Below are positions 39,199-50,170 of a DNA stretch of 64,000 bases, piece by piece. Numbering within the stretch: position 1 is the stretch's first letter; the number at the start of each line of letters is the position of its first letter. The translations under genes were made by a program, and so were the position numbers. The DNA comes from Buttiauxella massiliensis. GTDB lineage: Bacteria > Pseudomonadota > Gammaproteobacteria > Enterobacterales > Enterobacteriaceae. The stretch lies in the NCBI RefSeq assembly GCF_902500225.1, contig NZ_LR722665.1:32710-96709 (forward strand), written 5' to 3'. The notes under the pieces were generated by a model, which ran no database searches, was not told the DNA's origin, and saw nothing but the letters and a program-made list of their open reading frames with translations.

Positions 39199-40092
39199 TT
39201 ATTTTAAGGCGGAGCGGAGATAACCGTGGCTATCAGCCAGGCGCACTTGCGCGGTTTGAGCATCCACACCGGTGAGTATCATAAGAATGGCGGGTTTTAC
39301 TTCATAATCAGTTTGTTTGAGCGCGTTTTCGGCATCGATACGAGCAGCACCGGTAGCCTCAACAACAATACGGCAGGCGCGGTCCACCAGCTTGATATTG
39401 GTGGCTTTCATATCCACCATCAGGTTCTGGTAAACCTTCCCTAATTTGACCATCGCGCCAGTGGAAATCATATTCAATACGAGCTTCTGCGCAGTGCCAG
39501 ATTTCAGACGAGTAGAACCGGTCAACGCTTCCGGGCCGACGACCGGAGAAATAGCAATTTCAGCTTCCAGCGCAATAGCGGAACCCGGATTACAGGAAAT
39601 GGCGGCAGTACGGCAACCAAGGTTACGCGCATAACGCAGGCCGCCAATCACATAGGGCGTGCGGCCTGACGCTGCAAGCCCAACCACCATATCGTTAGCC
39701 GTCAGGTCTAATGCTTTCAGATCGTCTTCACCCAATTGCTGGTTATCTTCGGCACCTTCGACGGCTTTCAGCAATGCCCCTGGACCACCCGCAATTAAGC
39801 CAATGACCAAACCGTGCGGAACACCAAACGTTGGTGGACATTCGGAGGCATCCAGAACCCCAAGGCGCCCGCTGGTTCCCGCGCCCATATAAATCAAACG
39901 CCCGCCCGCCTTGAGTGATTCACTTGCGGCATCGACGGCAAGGGCAACTTCCGGCAATGTTTTTTCAACTGCCCCCGCCACCAGAGCGTCTTGTTGATTA
40001 AAACGCTCGACCATTTCGAGTGTTGAGAGGCAATCGAGATCCATTGTTTGTGGATTACGAGTTTCAGAAACGAGTGAGCCGAGATTCATCAT
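39199..40092 (-). CDS. murQ: MurQ, N-acetylmuramic acid 6-phosphate etherase
   Basis: A 297-residue SIS-domain lyase that splits the D-lactyl ether of MurNAc 6-phosphate to give GlcNAc 6-phosphate. Family motifs are clear: [38 protein letters not shown] (about residues 63-90), EGAEDN with the catalytic Glu, and [11 protein letters not shown]. It is the first gene of the murQ-murP-pgpC run, 12 bases ahead of murP, and is divergent from yfhH. Confidence 0.92.
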   Translation of the reverse strand: MMNLGSLVSETRNPQTMDLDCLSTLEMVERFNQQDALVAGAVEKTLPEVALAVDAASESLKAGGRLIYMGAGTSGRLGVLDASECPPTFGVPHGLVIGLIAGGPGALLKAVEGAEDNQQLGEDDLKALDLTANDMVVGLAASGRTPYVIGGLRYARNLGCRTAAISCNPGSAIALEAEIAISPVVGPEALTGSTRLKSGTAQKLVLNMISTGAMVKLGKVYQNLMVDMKATNIKLVDRACRIVVEATGAARIDAENALKQTDYEVKPAILMILTGVDAQTAQVRLADSHGYLRSALK

Positions 40093-40120
40093 GCACCTTT
40101 GAATATTTAATTCCTTACTG

Positions 40121-40136
40121 TTCCAACATAATGGAA
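40121..40136. promoter_or_regulatory. Operator candidate in the murQ/yfhH gap
   Basis: TTCCA-N6-TGGAA is a perfect inverted repeat in the 123-base divergent region. A half-copy (ATTCC) precedes it. Placement about 30 bases ahead of murQ suits repression by an RpiR-type dimer. Confidence 0.45.
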
Positions 40137-40157
40137 TATAAAATTCATTCAGGCGAG

Positions 40158-40168
40158 CGTAATTTACG
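40158..40168. promoter_or_regulatory. Second palindrome in the murQ/yfhH gap
   Basis: CGTAATTTACG is an 11-base palindrome with one central base, 47 bases ahead of the yfhH start. It may be a second regulator site. Confidence 0.35.
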
Positions 40169-40215
40169 TTATTATGGAGCGGCTCACATTATTGACCCGG
40201 CAGACTGGAGAGGAC

Positions 40216-41064
40216 ATGAACTGTTTACTGCGTATCCGAAGCCGCTACTCAACGCTTGCACAGAGTGACCGTAAACTGGCCGACTTTCTGCTCGAAAAGC
40301 CCGACTACGCCCGCCATTTAAGTTCTCAGCAGCTTGCTACTGAAGCCGGTGTGAGCCAGTCAAGCGTGGTGAAGTTCTCCCAAAAACTGGGGTTCAAAGG
40401 CTTCCCGGCCCTGAAACTCGCTATTAGTGAAGCGATGGCCAGCGGCCAGCAACCACAATCAGTCGCGGTACATAATCTTATTCTTGGAGACGATCCGCTG
40501 CGGCTGGTGGGCGAGAAACTGATCAAAGATAATATGGCAGCGATGCACGCAACACTTGATGTCAACAGCGAAGAAAAGCTGCTGGCGAGCGTGAATATGC
40601 TGCGCAATGCGCGACGCGTGCTGCTGGTTGGCATCGGTGCATCAGGGCTGGTTGCCAAAAACTTTGCCTGGAAGTTGATGAAAATCGGGATTAACGCGGT
40701 TGCAGAGCAAGATATGCATGCGCTACTTGCGACGGCACAAGCCTCAAGCAGTGACGATGTATTACTGGCGATTTCTTATTCTGGTGAACGGCGTGAGATA
40801 AACCTCGCGGCAGATGAAACCCTGCGCACCGGCGCGAAGATCCTCGCCATCACAGGCTTTACGCCAAATGCTTTACAGCAGCGCGCGACGCTGTGTCTGT
40901 ACACCATCGCCGAAGAGCAGGCGACACGCAGTGCAGCAATATCCTCCACCAGCGCGCAGATGATGCTAACCGATTTGCTGTTTATGGCGCTGGTACAGAG
41001 GGATTTGGAGCACGCACCGAAGCGTATTCGGCACAGTGAAGCACTGGTAAAAAAACTGGTTTGA
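40216..41064 (+). CDS. yfhH: YfhH, RpiR/MurR-family transcriptional regulator
   Basis: A 282-residue regulator with an N-terminal HTH_6 domain (LSSQQLATEAGVSQSSVVKF, about 35-54) and a C-terminal SIS phosphosugar-binding domain (VGIGASGLVAKNFAWKL, SYSGERREIN). It matches E. coli YfhH over its whole length, where it is an orphan regulator at the same place. Here it is divergent from murQP, so MurNAc 6-phosphate is a reasonable ligand. The start ATG at 40216 follows GGAGAGGAC. Confidence 0.9.
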   Translation: MNCLLRIRSRYSTLAQSDRKLADFLLEKPDYARHLSSQQLATEAGVSQSSVVKFSQKLGFKGFPALKLAISEAMASGQQPQSVAVHNLILGDDPLRLVGEKLIKDNMAAMHATLDVNSEEKLLASVNMLRNARRVLLVGIGASGLVAKNFAWKLMKIGINAVAEQDMHALLATAQASSSDDVLLAISYSGERREINLAADETLRTGAKILAITGFTPNALQQRATLCLYTIAEEQATRSAAISSTSAQMMLTDLLFMALVQRDLEHAPKRIRHSEALVKKLV

Positions 41065-41119
41065 TCGGGGATTGGGCGTATAATGCCCGCCCTGTTTCTG
41101 ATGTTATCGAGATCTTCCC

Positions 41120-41380
41120 ATGGCGCTACTTATCACTAAAAAATGTATCAACTGCGATATGTGCGAGCCGGAGTGCCCGAACGAGGCCATTTCCATGGGC
41201 GATAGTATTTATGAGATCAACGCCGATCGTTGTACCGAGTGCGTTGGGCATTACGAAACGCCAACCTGCCAGAAAGTCTGCCCGATTCCGAATACCATCA
41301 TCAAAGATCCGGCTCGCATTGAGAACGAAGAGCACCTGTGGGACAAATTTGTCCAGTTGCATCACGCCGACAAGCTTTAG
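41120..41380 (+). CDS. yfhL: YfhL, 2[4Fe-4S] ferredoxin
   Basis: An 86-residue bacterial ferredoxin of the Allochromatium type. Two cluster motifs are visible: [15 protein letters not shown] near the start and [18 protein letters not shown] later, with the extra loop that marks this group. Its redox partner is not certain; in E. coli it is linked to tRNA hydroxylation by TrhP. The last four bases overlap convergent acpS. Confidence 0.94.
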   Translation: MALLITKKCINCDMCEPECPNEAISMGDSIYEINADRCTECVGHYETPTCQKVCPIPNTIIKDPARIENEEHLWDKFVQLHHADKL

Positions 41381-41757
41381 CTCTCAATAATGACTGTTGC
41401 GCAGGCATAGTGGCGCTCATCAGCAAGCGTCACATGCACTGAACGCACACCTAATTTTTGCGCGACTCGCTCGGCCTCTTCCCAAAAACGTAATTGCGGT
41501 TTACCCAACGGATCGTTAAACACTTCAAACTGGTTAAACGCCAGGCCGTTGCGAATACCCGTTCCAAACGCCTTCGCCGCCGCTTCTTTTACTGCAAAAC
41601 GTTTAGCCAAAAAGCGCACCGGTTGCTGGTGCGCCTGATATTGCAGCCATTCGTTGGCACTGAGTACACGCTTTGCCAGTCGGTCTCCCGAACGCGAGAT
41701 AACGCCTTCAATACGCGCAATCTCCACAATATCGGTGCCCAGGCCAAGAATCGCCAT
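41377..41757 (-). CDS. acpS: AcpS, holo-[acyl-carrier-protein] synthase
   Basis: A 126-residue phosphopantetheinyl transferase that moves 4'-phosphopantetheine from CoA to Ser of the acyl carrier protein. The two Mg/CoA motifs are present: [12 protein letters not shown] at the N-terminus and [15 protein letters not shown] at about 53-67. It shares one base with the stop/start junction of pdxJ (41757), the same coupling as in E. coli. Confidence 0.97.
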   Translation of the reverse strand: MAILGLGTDIVEIARIEGVISRSGDRLAKRVLSANEWLQYQAHQQPVRFLAKRFAVKEAAAKAFGTGIRNGLAFNQFEVFNDPLGKPQLRFWEEAERVAQKLGVRSVHVTLADERHYACATVIIES

Positions 41758-42488
41758 TAGCTACGCGCTTCCTGCATCAGGCGTTTCATTTCTGCCACCG
41801 CTTCTTTCAAACCACTCATTACCGCACGGCCAATAATTGCATGGCCGATATTCAGCTCGTGCATTTCTGGCAGGCGGGCAATGGCTTTCACGTTGTGATA
41901 AGTCAGACCATGTCCCGCATTCACTTTCAGGCCTTTGCCAGCAGCGTAAGTGGCAGCTTCTGCAATACGCGCCAGTTCTTTGGCCTGAGTCGCTTCGTCT
42001 TCGGCATCTGCGTAGCAACCGGTATGAATTTCGATATATGGTGCGCCAACAGCGACAGCCGCATCAATTTGCGCGTGGTCAGCATCAATAAACAGGGAAA
42101 CCAGAATACCGGCATCAGCCAGGCGTTTGCAGGCATCACGCATTTTATCCAGCTGACCAGCAACATCCAGACCACCTTCAGTGGTCACTTCCTGGCGTTT
42201 TTCCGGCACCAGGCAGCAGAAATGAGGTTTGGTTTCGCAAGCAATCCCAACCATCTCTTCAGTTACAGCCATTTCAAGGTTCATGCGTGTATCAAGTGTC
42301 TGACGCAAGATACGAACATCACGGTCGGTGATATGGCGGCGATCTTCACGCAAGTGAACCGTAATACCATCAGCACCGGCTTGTTCACAGATAAATGCTG
42401 CTTGTACTGGGTCTGGGTATGCCGTACCGCGCGCATTACGTAAAGTTGCGATGTGATCGATATTGACGCCTAACAGTAATTCAGCCAT
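41757..42488 (-). CDS. pdxJ: PdxJ, pyridoxine 5'-phosphate synthase
   Basis: A 243-residue TIM-barrel enzyme that joins 3-amino-2-oxopropyl phosphate and deoxyxylulose 5-phosphate to make pyridoxine phosphate. Conserved stretches include [30 protein letters not shown] and [11 protein letters not shown]. Length and gene order (recO, pdxJ, acpS) are as in E. coli. Confidence 0.98.
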   Translation of the reverse strand: MAELLLGVNIDHIATLRNARGTAYPDPVQAAFICEQAGADGITVHLREDRRHITDRDVRILRQTLDTRMNLEMAVTEEMVGIACETKPHFCCLVPEKRQEVTTEGGLDVAGQLDKMRDACKRLADAGILVSLFIDADHAQIDAAVAVGAPYIEIHTGCYADAEDEATQAKELARIAEAATYAAGKGLKVNAGHGLTYHNVKAIARLPEMHELNIGHAIIGRAVMSGLKEAVAEMKRLMQEARS

Positions 42489-42565
42489 GACAATCCTCGA
42501 GGTCAGAACGGTTTTAGTTGAGGCAGTTTACACCGGGTAAGGAAAGCGTGGCTACGGGCCTTGCG

Positions 42566-43303
42566 TTATTGCGGGTCTTGAGGTGATTTGAGTGGTCGAA
42601 TTTTGGGCACAAACTGGCGGAACAATTCGCGGCTTTTGAGAGGTTTGCCGCCAAGATAGGGTTTTAATGCCATACGCGTAAAACGTTTAGCCGCGCGCAA
42701 CGTGGCGACGTCAGGAAACTCGCGGTTAGCAAGCGCTCTTAATTCATGGCCAGTGAAGCTGTAATGATCGACAACAAGGCTTGCGATAAAGCCTTTTTCT
42801 TCACGGTATCGATAGGTCATGGTATCGCTGACTTCTTCGCCGCTTCCTGCGCAATGCAGAAAATCCACACCATAACCCAGATGCCCAAGCAGAGCCAATT
42901 CAAAACGGCGTAAAGCGGGTTCGGGTGAACCGCTCGTTCCAGCGAGAGCCTGAATACAGTGGAGATAATCGAAGAATAATTCGGAGAAACGGGTTTCGTC
43001 TTCCAGCACGCGTGAAATCAGCTCGTTGACGTACAGGCCGCTGTAAAGCGTGATACCACTCAAGGGAAGTGCAAGCGAGACAGCTTCGGCGCTACGGAGT
43101 GTTTTAACTTCACCACGTCCGCCCCAGCGAACCAGCAAGGGGGTAAAGGGTTGTAGAGTCCCTTTGAGATTAGAGCGGCGAGAACGAGCACCTTTCGCAA
43201 TTAAACGAACGCGCCCGGACTCTTCAGAAAAAAGATCAAGTAGAAGGCTGGTTTCGCTCCAGGGGCGACTATGCAGGACAAAAGCCCGTTGCCAGCCTTC
43301 CAT
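42566..43303 (-). CDS. recO: RecO, recombination mediator
   Basis: A 245-residue protein that, with RecR, loads RecA on SSB-coated gaps and anneals complementary strands. An OB-fold N-terminal domain ([37 protein letters not shown]) is followed by a helical C-terminal domain. It starts four bases after the era stop, so the genes are coupled. The C-terminus is a few residues longer than in E. coli. Confidence 0.96.
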   Translation of the reverse strand: MEGWQRAFVLHSRPWSETSLLLDLFSEESGRVRLIAKGARSRRSNLKGTLQPFTPLLVRWGGRGEVKTLRSAEAVSLALPLSGITLYSGLYVNELISRVLEDETRFSELFFDYLHCIQALAGTSGSPEPALRRFELALLGHLGYGVDFLHCAGSGEEVSDTMTYRYREEKGFIASLVVDHYSFTGHELRALANREFPDVATLRAAKRFTRMALKPYLGGKPLKSRELFRQFVPKIRPLKSPQDPQ

Positions 43304-43307
43304 TTTC

Positions 43308-44215
43308 TTATTTCAGATCGTCGGTATAACCCAGGCTACGCAGCGCGCGCTCGTCGTCTGCCCAACCGGATTTCACCTTAACCCACAGTTCAAGGTGGAT
43401 TTTGGCTTCAAACATCTCTTCCATGTCTTTACGCGCTTCGATACCGATGGTTTTGATTTTGGCGCCTTTATTGCCAATAACCATCTTCTTCTGGCCTTCA
43501 CGTTCAACCAGAATCAGGCCATTGATGTCGAAACCACCACGAGCATTCTCTACAAACTGTTCAATTTCAACGGTAACGGAATATGGCAGTTCCGCGCCCA
43601 GGAAACGCATCAGTTTTTCACGGATGATCTCAGACGCCATGAAACGCTGTGAACGGTCAGTGATGTATTCTTCCGGGAAGTGATGAATTGCTTCTGGTAG
43701 ACGCTTGCGAACAATGCTTGCAATGGTGTCTACGTTCATACCGTGTTCCGCAGAAATAGGCACGATATCAAGGAAGTTCATCTGGCTGCCGAGGAATTGC
43801 AGGTGCGGCAACAAAATGCCTTTGTCCTGAACGTTATCGACTTTGTTCACCGCAAGAATTACCGGCGCACGCGCATCACGCAGTTTGTTGAGCACCATCT
43901 CATCGTCGGCGGTCCACTTAGTGCCTTCAACCACGAAGATAACCAGTTCAACGTCACCGATGGAGCTGCTGGCAGCTTTGTTCATCAGGCGGTTGATGGC
44001 GCGCTTTTCTTCCATATGCAGCCCCGGGGTATCAACGTAGATCGCCTGATACGGGCCTTCAGTATGGATGCCCATAATGCGGTGACGAGTCGTCTGCGCT
44101 TTACGGGAAGTGATAGAGATTTTTTGCCCAAGCAACTGGTTTAGCAGCGTGGATTTGCCGACATTCGGGCGACCAACGATGGCCACGAATCCGCAAAAGG
44201 TTTGTTCTTCGCTCA

Positions 44216-44216
<1 letters not shown>
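43308..44216 (-). CDS. era: Era, ribosome-assembly GTPase
   Basis: A 302-residue GTPase that binds 16S rRNA near the anti-Shine-Dalgarno end and aids 30S maturation. G motifs are [26 protein letters not shown] and VNKVD; the KH RNA-binding domain follows with [18 protein letters not shown] sequence. The first base is shared with the last base of rnc (44216), showing tight coupling. Confidence 0.98.
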
Positions 44217-44926
<710 letters not shown>

Positions 44927-44979
44927 TCAGCACACGGAACAGACCTGAAAAAGAGAACCAACGCTGTTTCGTTTGCCGT

Positions 44980-45050
44980 GGCTCCCTTATGGGAGCCAAC
45001 CTTAATACGGGGGGATATTCTATAGATAACGACATAGAAAGTCGTTATCT
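44980..45050 (-). promoter_or_regulatory. rncO-like hairpins between lepB and rnc
   Basis: Two strong stems occur in the leader transcript: AGATAACGAC...GTCGTTATCT (45024-45050) and GGCTCCC-TTAT-GGGAGCC (44980-44997). In E. coli RNase III cleaves such leader stems and thereby lowers its own expression. Confidence 0.6.
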
Positions 45051-45066
45051 GAATGGATTTAATTGA

Positions 45067-46041
45067 TCAATGAATTCCGCCAATACGACTTAAGCGAACA
45101 CCCGTTGGCCATTCACCCTCTTGTTTCTCAAAACTCATCCAGATAGTGGTTGCTTTACCTACCAGATTTGCCTCAGGAACAAAGCCCCAATAACGGCTAT
45201 CAGCGCTGTTATCGCGGTTATCACCCATCATAAAATAATGGCCCGGTGGCACAATCCACGTAGCAAGTTGCTGGCCCGGTTGCTGGTAATACATACCCAG
45301 TTGGTCTTGAGCGATTGGCACAGTCAAAATGCGGTGAGTTACATCACCCAGTGTTTCTTTGCGCTCAGACAGGCGAATCCCGTCTTCTTTGGTCTGGTTC
45401 AGCGGCAACTGGAAGAAACCAGAATTAGCTTCGCTGCCATTACGACGCGCAAAAGTCTGCACAAAATCACTTGGCTCTACATTGCTGTAGGTAATTGGCA
45501 GAGCATTATCACATGCCTGCCCCGAGCTGCAATTTGGCTGAATAGTGACTTCTTTTGCCACTGGATCGTAACTGACGCGATCGCCCGGCAAACCAACGGC
45601 ACGCTTGATGTAATCCAGACGTGGATCTTGTGGATATTTGAATACCACAATATCACCGCGTTTTGGGTGACCCGTTTCAATGAGCGTTTTCTGGTAAATC
45701 GGATCTTTAATACCGTAAGCAAATTTCTCCACCAGGATAAAGTCGCCAATTAATAAGGTTGGCATCATTGATCCTGATGGAATCTGGAACGGCTCATAAA
45801 TAAATGAACGCACGATCAAGACAATAGCGAGCACCGGGAATACGGATGCCCCCGTTTCTAACCAACCTGGCTTAGGTGCGACTTTTTTTAGCGTTTTGCT
45901 ATCAAGTGCATCACCAGTGGCAGCTTGCGCTGCCGCCTGTTTTTCATGACGCTTTGGCGCAAAGATAAATTTATCAATACACCATAAAAGGCCCGTTACC
46001 AGCGTCGCTATCACGAGGATTAGCGCAAACATATTCGCCAT
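45067..46041 (-). CDS. lepB: LepB, signal peptidase I
   Basis: A 324-residue inner-membrane protease that removes signal peptides in the periplasm. Two N-terminal membrane helices (about 4-22 and 60-77) flank a cytoplasmic loop. The catalytic serine is in QIPSGSMMPTL (about residue 91) and the lysine in DYIKRAVGLPGD (about 146). The GDNRDNSADSRYWG box is intact. It lies 14 bases after lepA. Confidence 0.98.
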   Translation of the reverse strand: MANMFALILVIATLVTGLLWCIDKFIFAPKRHEKQAAAQAATGDALDSKTLKKVAPKPGWLETGASVFPVLAIVLIVRSFIYEPFQIPSGSMMPTLLIGDFILVEKFAYGIKDPIYQKTLIETGHPKRGDIVVFKYPQDPRLDYIKRAVGLPGDRVSYDPVAKEVTIQPNCSSGQACDNALPITYSNVEPSDFVQTFARRNGSEANSGFFQLPLNQTKEDGIRLSERKETLGDVTHRILTVPIAQDQLGMYYQQPGQQLATWIVPPGHYFMMGDNRDNSADSRYWGFVPEANLVGKATTIWMSFEKQEGEWPTGVRLSRIGGIH

Positions 46042-46055
46042 GCCAACTCCTTAAT

Positions 46056-47855
46056 TTATTTGCTGTCTTTGCCGACGTGCAGAATGGCGAGGAACGCTTC
46101 CTGAGGCAATTCGACGTTACCGACTTGCTTCATACGCTTCTTACCGTCTTTCTGTTTCTGCAACAGCTTTTTCTTACGGCTGACGTCACCGCCGTAGCAT
46201 TTTGCCAATACGTTTTTACGCAACTGTTTCACAGTAGAACGCGCGATGATATGTGCGCCGATAGCCGCCTGAATCGCAATATCAAATTGCTGGCGAGGGA
46301 TCAGCTCTTGCATTTTCTCAACCAACTGACGGCCACGGAACTGCGAGTTACCACGGTGCGTGATCAATGCCAGGGCATCAACACGATCGCCGTTAATCAG
46401 AACATCTACACGCACCATGTCAGAAGTCTGGAAGCGTTTGAAGTTGTAATCCAATGAAGCATAGCCACGGGATGTTGATTTCAGACGGTCGAAGAAGTCG
46501 AGAACCACTTCAGCCATTGGAATTTCGTAAGTCAATGCAACCTGGTTACCGTGGTAAACCATGTTGGTCTGCACACCGCGTTTTTCGATACACAGAGTGA
46601 TAACGCTGCCCAGATATTCCTGTGGCATCAGCATATGACATTCTGCAATTGGCTCACGCAGTTCTGCGATGTTATTCAGTGCTGGCAGCTTAGATGGGCT
46701 ATCAACATAGATAGTTTCGCCGGTCGTGGTTTCGACTTCGTAAACTACCGTAGGTGCTGTGGTAATCAGATCAAGATCGTATTCACGCTCCAGACGCTCC
46801 TGAATGATTTCCATGTGCAGCAGACCGAGGAAGCCGCAACGGAAGCCGAAGCCCAATGCAGTGGAGCTTTCTGGTTCATAGAACAGGGAAGCATCGTTCA
46901 GGCTAAGCTTACCAAGCGCATCACGGAAGTTTTCGTAATCGTCAGAGCTAACCGGGAACAGACCTGCATAAACCTGCGGCTTCACTTTTTTAAAGCCTGG
47001 CAGCGCTTTATCTGCCGGGTTACGCGAAAGGGTCAGGGTATCACCGACCGGTGCGCCGAGAATGTCTTTAATTGCACAAACCAACCAGCCTACTTCACCA
47101 CAGCCCAGAACATCACGATCAACACGTTTCGGTGTGAAAATGCCCAAGCGGTCAGCGTTATAAACCTGGCCGGTGCTCATTACTTTGATTTTGTCGCCTT
47201 TTCTCATGGTACCGTTTTTGATACGCACCAGAGAAACAACGCCAAGATAGTTATCGAACCAGGAGTCAATGATCAGTGCCTGCAATGGCGCTTCTGGGTC
47301 CCCTTCTGGGCCAGGAATATCACGTACCAGACGTTCAAGAACATCCGTCACACCAAAACCAGTTTTTGCAGAGCAGCGCACAGCATCGGCGGCGTCGATG
47401 CCGACGATGTCTTCAATTTCTTGCGCAGCACGTTCAGGATCAGCTGCTGGCAGGTCAATTTTATTTAGAACTGGAACCACTTCCAGATCCATTTCCATCG
47501 CGGTGTAGCAGTTTGCCAGAGTCTGAGCTTCTACACCCTGCCCGGCATCCACCACCAGCAATGCACCTTCACAGGCTGCAAGAGAGCGGGATACTTCATA
47601 AGAGAAGTCAACGTGGCCTGGGGTGTCGATGAAATTCAGGTGATAAGTTTCACCATCAGATGCTTTGTAATCCAGCGTAACGCTTTGCGCTTTGATGGTA
47701 ATACCACGTTCACGCTCCAGATCCATGGAGTCAAGAACCTGGGCTTCCATTTCACGGTCGGACAAGCCGCCGCAAATTTGGATAATACGGTCAGACAGCG
47801 TCGATTTGCCGTGGTCGATGTGGGCAATAATAGAAAAGTTACGTATATTCTTCAT
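46056..47855 (-). CDS. lepA: LepA (EF-4), ribosomal back-translocase GTPase
   Basis: A 599-residue translational GTPase related to EF-G, implicated in translation initiation and 30S assembly. The G motifs [20 protein letters not shown] and NKIDLP are seen in the first 140 residues. The family-specific C-terminal domain ends [13 protein letters not shown] and [27 protein letters not shown] sequence. It heads the lepA-lepB pair. Confidence 0.98.
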   Translation of the reverse strand: MKNIRNFSIIAHIDHGKSTLSDRIIQICGGLSDREMEAQVLDSMDLERERGITIKAQSVTLDYKASDGETYHLNFIDTPGHVDFSYEVSRSLAACEGALLVVDAGQGVEAQTLANCYTAMEMDLEVVPVLNKIDLPAADPERAAQEIEDIVGIDAADAVRCSAKTGFGVTDVLERLVRDIPGPEGDPEAPLQALIIDSWFDNYLGVVSLVRIKNGTMRKGDKIKVMSTGQVYNADRLGIFTPKRVDRDVLGCGEVGWLVCAIKDILGAPVGDTLTLSRNPADKALPGFKKVKPQVYAGLFPVSSDDYENFRDALGKLSLNDASLFYEPESSTALGFGFRCGFLGLLHMEIIQERLEREYDLDLITTAPTVVYEVETTTGETIYVDSPSKLPALNNIAELREPIAECHMLMPQEYLGSVITLCIEKRGVQTNMVYHGNQVALTYEIPMAEVVLDFFDRLKSTSRGYASLDYNFKRFQTSDMVRVDVLINGDRVDALALITHRGNSQFRGRQLVEKMQELIPRQQFDIAIQAAIGAHIIARSTVKQLRKNVLAKCYGGDVSRKKKLLQKQKDGKKRMKQVGNVELPQEAFLAILHVGKDSK

Positions 47856-48059
47856 AGTTAGAGGTTTTATGCCTTACAAATCCGGGAAAGCTCGGCGCAA
47901 TGCGCTGTACAGAGCATGATGTCAATGGCTGTCTTTTGCCTGAAACGCCGCATTCTACACTACAACGAGAAAGCGAGGAAACAGGTCATCATGCAAGCGT
48001 AGCTGAGTGATGAAAAGCCGGTGGAATGTGTGTCAAATAGATCGTGGGCAGAAGAAGCT

Positions 48060-48539
48060 TCACCGATTGTCCGCAGAAGTAACCGTTTCGACTCTCAGTG
48101 CATCAGGCGGCAGAGCAACGCTTAAAATAACAGGCTGCCAGGTTTCACGACGACTGAGCTTCAAAGAGAAGCCGCGCGCGATAAGAAAACCGCCAACCCC
48201 ACCCAGCAACGCACCACAAATCGCTGCAAGGTTTGTCCCAAACAGAGCCTGGAAGAGAGCTGAAACCAGAAATAAACCGACCAACGGTGACATGTAAACC
48301 AGTAAGGCAGAACCAATCAGGCTACCTTCAGCAATGCCCAATTCGACTTTTTGACCGGTCACCAGCGGCGTATCACATGCAACTGATAAGGTGTGATTGG
48401 TTTGCGGGCCAAGCTTATTGAGTATGCGACTACCGCAGCCAGCGCGTGAAGCACAACTGCTGCATGACGCTTTTACATCACAGCTCAGCAATGCTTCACC
48501 TTTTTGCCAGGAGACAACTGTTGCCCACTCTTTGATCAT
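48060..48539 (-). CDS. rseC: RseC, SoxR-reducing/sigma-E locus membrane protein
   Basis: A 159-residue inner-membrane protein with two helices (about 75-95 and 102-122) and an N-terminal cysteine cluster CSSCASRAGCG. It is the last gene of rpoE-rseABC. In E. coli it contributes to SoxR reduction with the Rsx complex and to thiamine synthesis. It overlaps rseB by 4 bases. Confidence 0.94.
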   Translation of the reverse strand: MIKEWATVVSWQKGEALLSCDVKASCSSCASRAGCGSRILNKLGPQTNHTLSVACDTPLVTGQKVELGIAEGSLIGSALLVYMSPLVGLFLVSALFQALFGTNLAAICGALLGGVGGFLIARGFSLKLSRRETWQPVILSVALPPDALRVETVTSADNR

Positions 48540-49492
48540 TGCGCAGCCTTGAATTTGATACTGTCAGCAATACGTTTTGCTGTTTGCGGAGGTAATTCAC
48601 CCACAATGGTGATCTCAGTTTTGTCACGAACCTCAGAACTGACCGTACGGCGACCCGTGCGTAATAGCTGGTCGGTACTATTACTTACAGCGCGGCTAAT
48701 GTTTACCGAGAAGCTAAACAAGCCATCAGAATAGAGACGTGATTCAATCGGGACGTCAACAGTTGGCAATGGACGATGGCTGCTGGATACCTCGCTAAAA
48801 CCTTGTGGCAACCAGGTCGGTGCCCAGGAGAAATTGACTTTCTCAGCACCTGGAACCGACAGCAATGGCGGTAAATTTGCCTTTGCCAGACTTTGCATCA
48901 TGGTATTTGCTTCTTTGCTAACGTTGAAAGAAATAACGCGGAATTGTTCCAACGTTTCGCCATCACGATCCAGCAAATCAACACGCAGTGGTAATTTGGT
49001 TTCAGAGTCCATCCAAACCATATAGCTGTAACGTGTACCGTCTCGTGCCACAACACGAATGACTTCACACAGGCGATCGGCTATACGTGTACGTCCAACA
49101 GAGATGAAGTCGTAATAAGGGGTGAGACGTTTGAAATCGGTGTAGACGATTGATGGGAGTGAATCAACGATGTAATCCCCAGTGAGCGTAAACGGCTCAA
49201 GTCCTGGTTCAAAATAGCTGATTTCACTGCCACGCTGGACAACCTCACGACGTGGGCCATCCATCTGAAGCAATTGAGCAAGTGGACGATTATCAAGCCT
49301 TGCATGGCGATAGCGTAAAGATTCTATCCCCTGCTTATTAATGCTGATAAATGCCAACTCATAATTGAGTGACTGACTTGCCTGGTTCATCTGCTGCAAC
49401 AATACCCCGGACGAAACAGTGTCCGCCGAGGCATTTGAGGTGAACAACAGGCTGCTTGTCATAAGAGACAGGGCATACCAAAGTTGCTTCAT
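48536..49492 (-). CDS. rseB: RseB, periplasmic sigma-E regulator
   Basis: A 318-residue periplasmic protein with a clear signal peptide (start to SNASA, about residue 23). It binds the periplasmic part of RseA and shields it from DegS; off-pathway LPS releases it. The two-domain MucB fold is recognised by LNYELAFISINKQGIESLRYRHA and the C-terminal TEITIVGELPPQTAKRIADSI. It shares one base with rseA. Confidence 0.96.
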   Translation of the reverse strand: MKQLWYALSLMTSSLLFTSNASADTVSSGVLLQQMNQASQSLNYELAFISINKQGIESLRYRHARLDNRPLAQLLQMDGPRREVVQRGSEISYFEPGLEPFTLTGDYIVDSLPSIVYTDFKRLTPYYDFISVGRTRIADRLCEVIRVVARDGTRYSYMVWMDSETKLPLRVDLLDRDGETLEQFRVISFNVSKEANTMMQSLAKANLPPLLSVPGAEKVNFSWAPTWLPQGFSEVSSSHRPLPTVDVPIESRLYSDGLFSFSVNISRAVSNSTDQLLRTGRRTVSSEVRDKTEITIVGELPPQTAKRIADSIKFKAAQ

Positions 49493-50139
49493 TACTGCGA
49501 TTGAGTTCCTAAAGTTTGGTTTCCTGGCACTTGTACCGCAGCTTGCTGGGTTTGTGCCTGTTCAAACTGGAGTTGCTCGGCGTGTAAACGACGCTGCAAT
49601 TCGTAATCTTGCAACATGGCATTGATACGTCGACGCTGTTCCTGTACCTGCTGCTGACCTGTGCTGGCTGTGCTGTCAGACGGCACACCCAAGCTTACCG
49701 GACTCGCTTTACCCATCATTGGCAAGGTGTTAAACACCGGAGCCTCGGGCTGAGCAGGGTTGTCAGACTGACCATTATAGTGCTGCACCCCGACGATTAC
49801 CGCAAGCGATACGCACGCTGCAACGCCCATTTGGGTGAGTTGGCTTGCCCACGGACGAACCTTATTCCAGAATGACATTTTCTGCCATTGCTGAGGTTCG
49901 GGCTGCTGTTCAGTAATGAGTGGCGTGACATTACGCACTGGCTCATTTTCAATCGCGGCCATGACATTGGCTGCAATATCAAAATGAAGTAATTCACTGG
50001 TATCGCCGCGCATAGTATCGCGGATTAGGTGGTAGCTCTCCCAGCTGTTCTGCAATGTTTTGTCCTTCGACAAAGTACCGAGCAGTTCGCTATCCAGAGT
50101 TTCCCCATCCATTAAAGCGGAAAGCTGTTCTTTCTGCAT
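49492..50139 (-). CDS. rseA: RseA, anti-sigma-E factor
   Basis: A 215-residue single-pass membrane protein. The cytosolic N-terminus (MQKEQLSALMDGETLDSELL) holds sigma-E; a membrane helix lies at about 100-118 (GVAACVSLAVIVGV); the periplasmic part binds RseB and is cut by DegS then RseP to free sigma-E. It follows rpoE by 31 bases. Confidence 0.96.
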   Translation of the reverse strand: MQKEQLSALMDGETLDSELLGTLSKDKTLQNSWESYHLIRDTMRGDTSELLHFDIAANVMAAIENEPVRNVTPLITEQQPEPQQWQKMSFWNKVRPWASQLTQMGVAACVSLAVIVGVQHYNGQSDNPAQPEAPVFNTLPMMGKASPVSLGVPSDSTASTGQQQVQEQRRRINAMLQDYELQRRLHAEQLQFEQAQTQQAAVQVPGNQTLGTQSQ

Positions 50140-50170
50140 GCCTAATTACCCTTCCAGTAACCCGCTATCG

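Noticed and set aside
46551..47468. 305-codon open frame antisense to lepA
   Set aside because: Fully inside a conserved gene on the opposite strand, with no ribosome site or recognisable motif.
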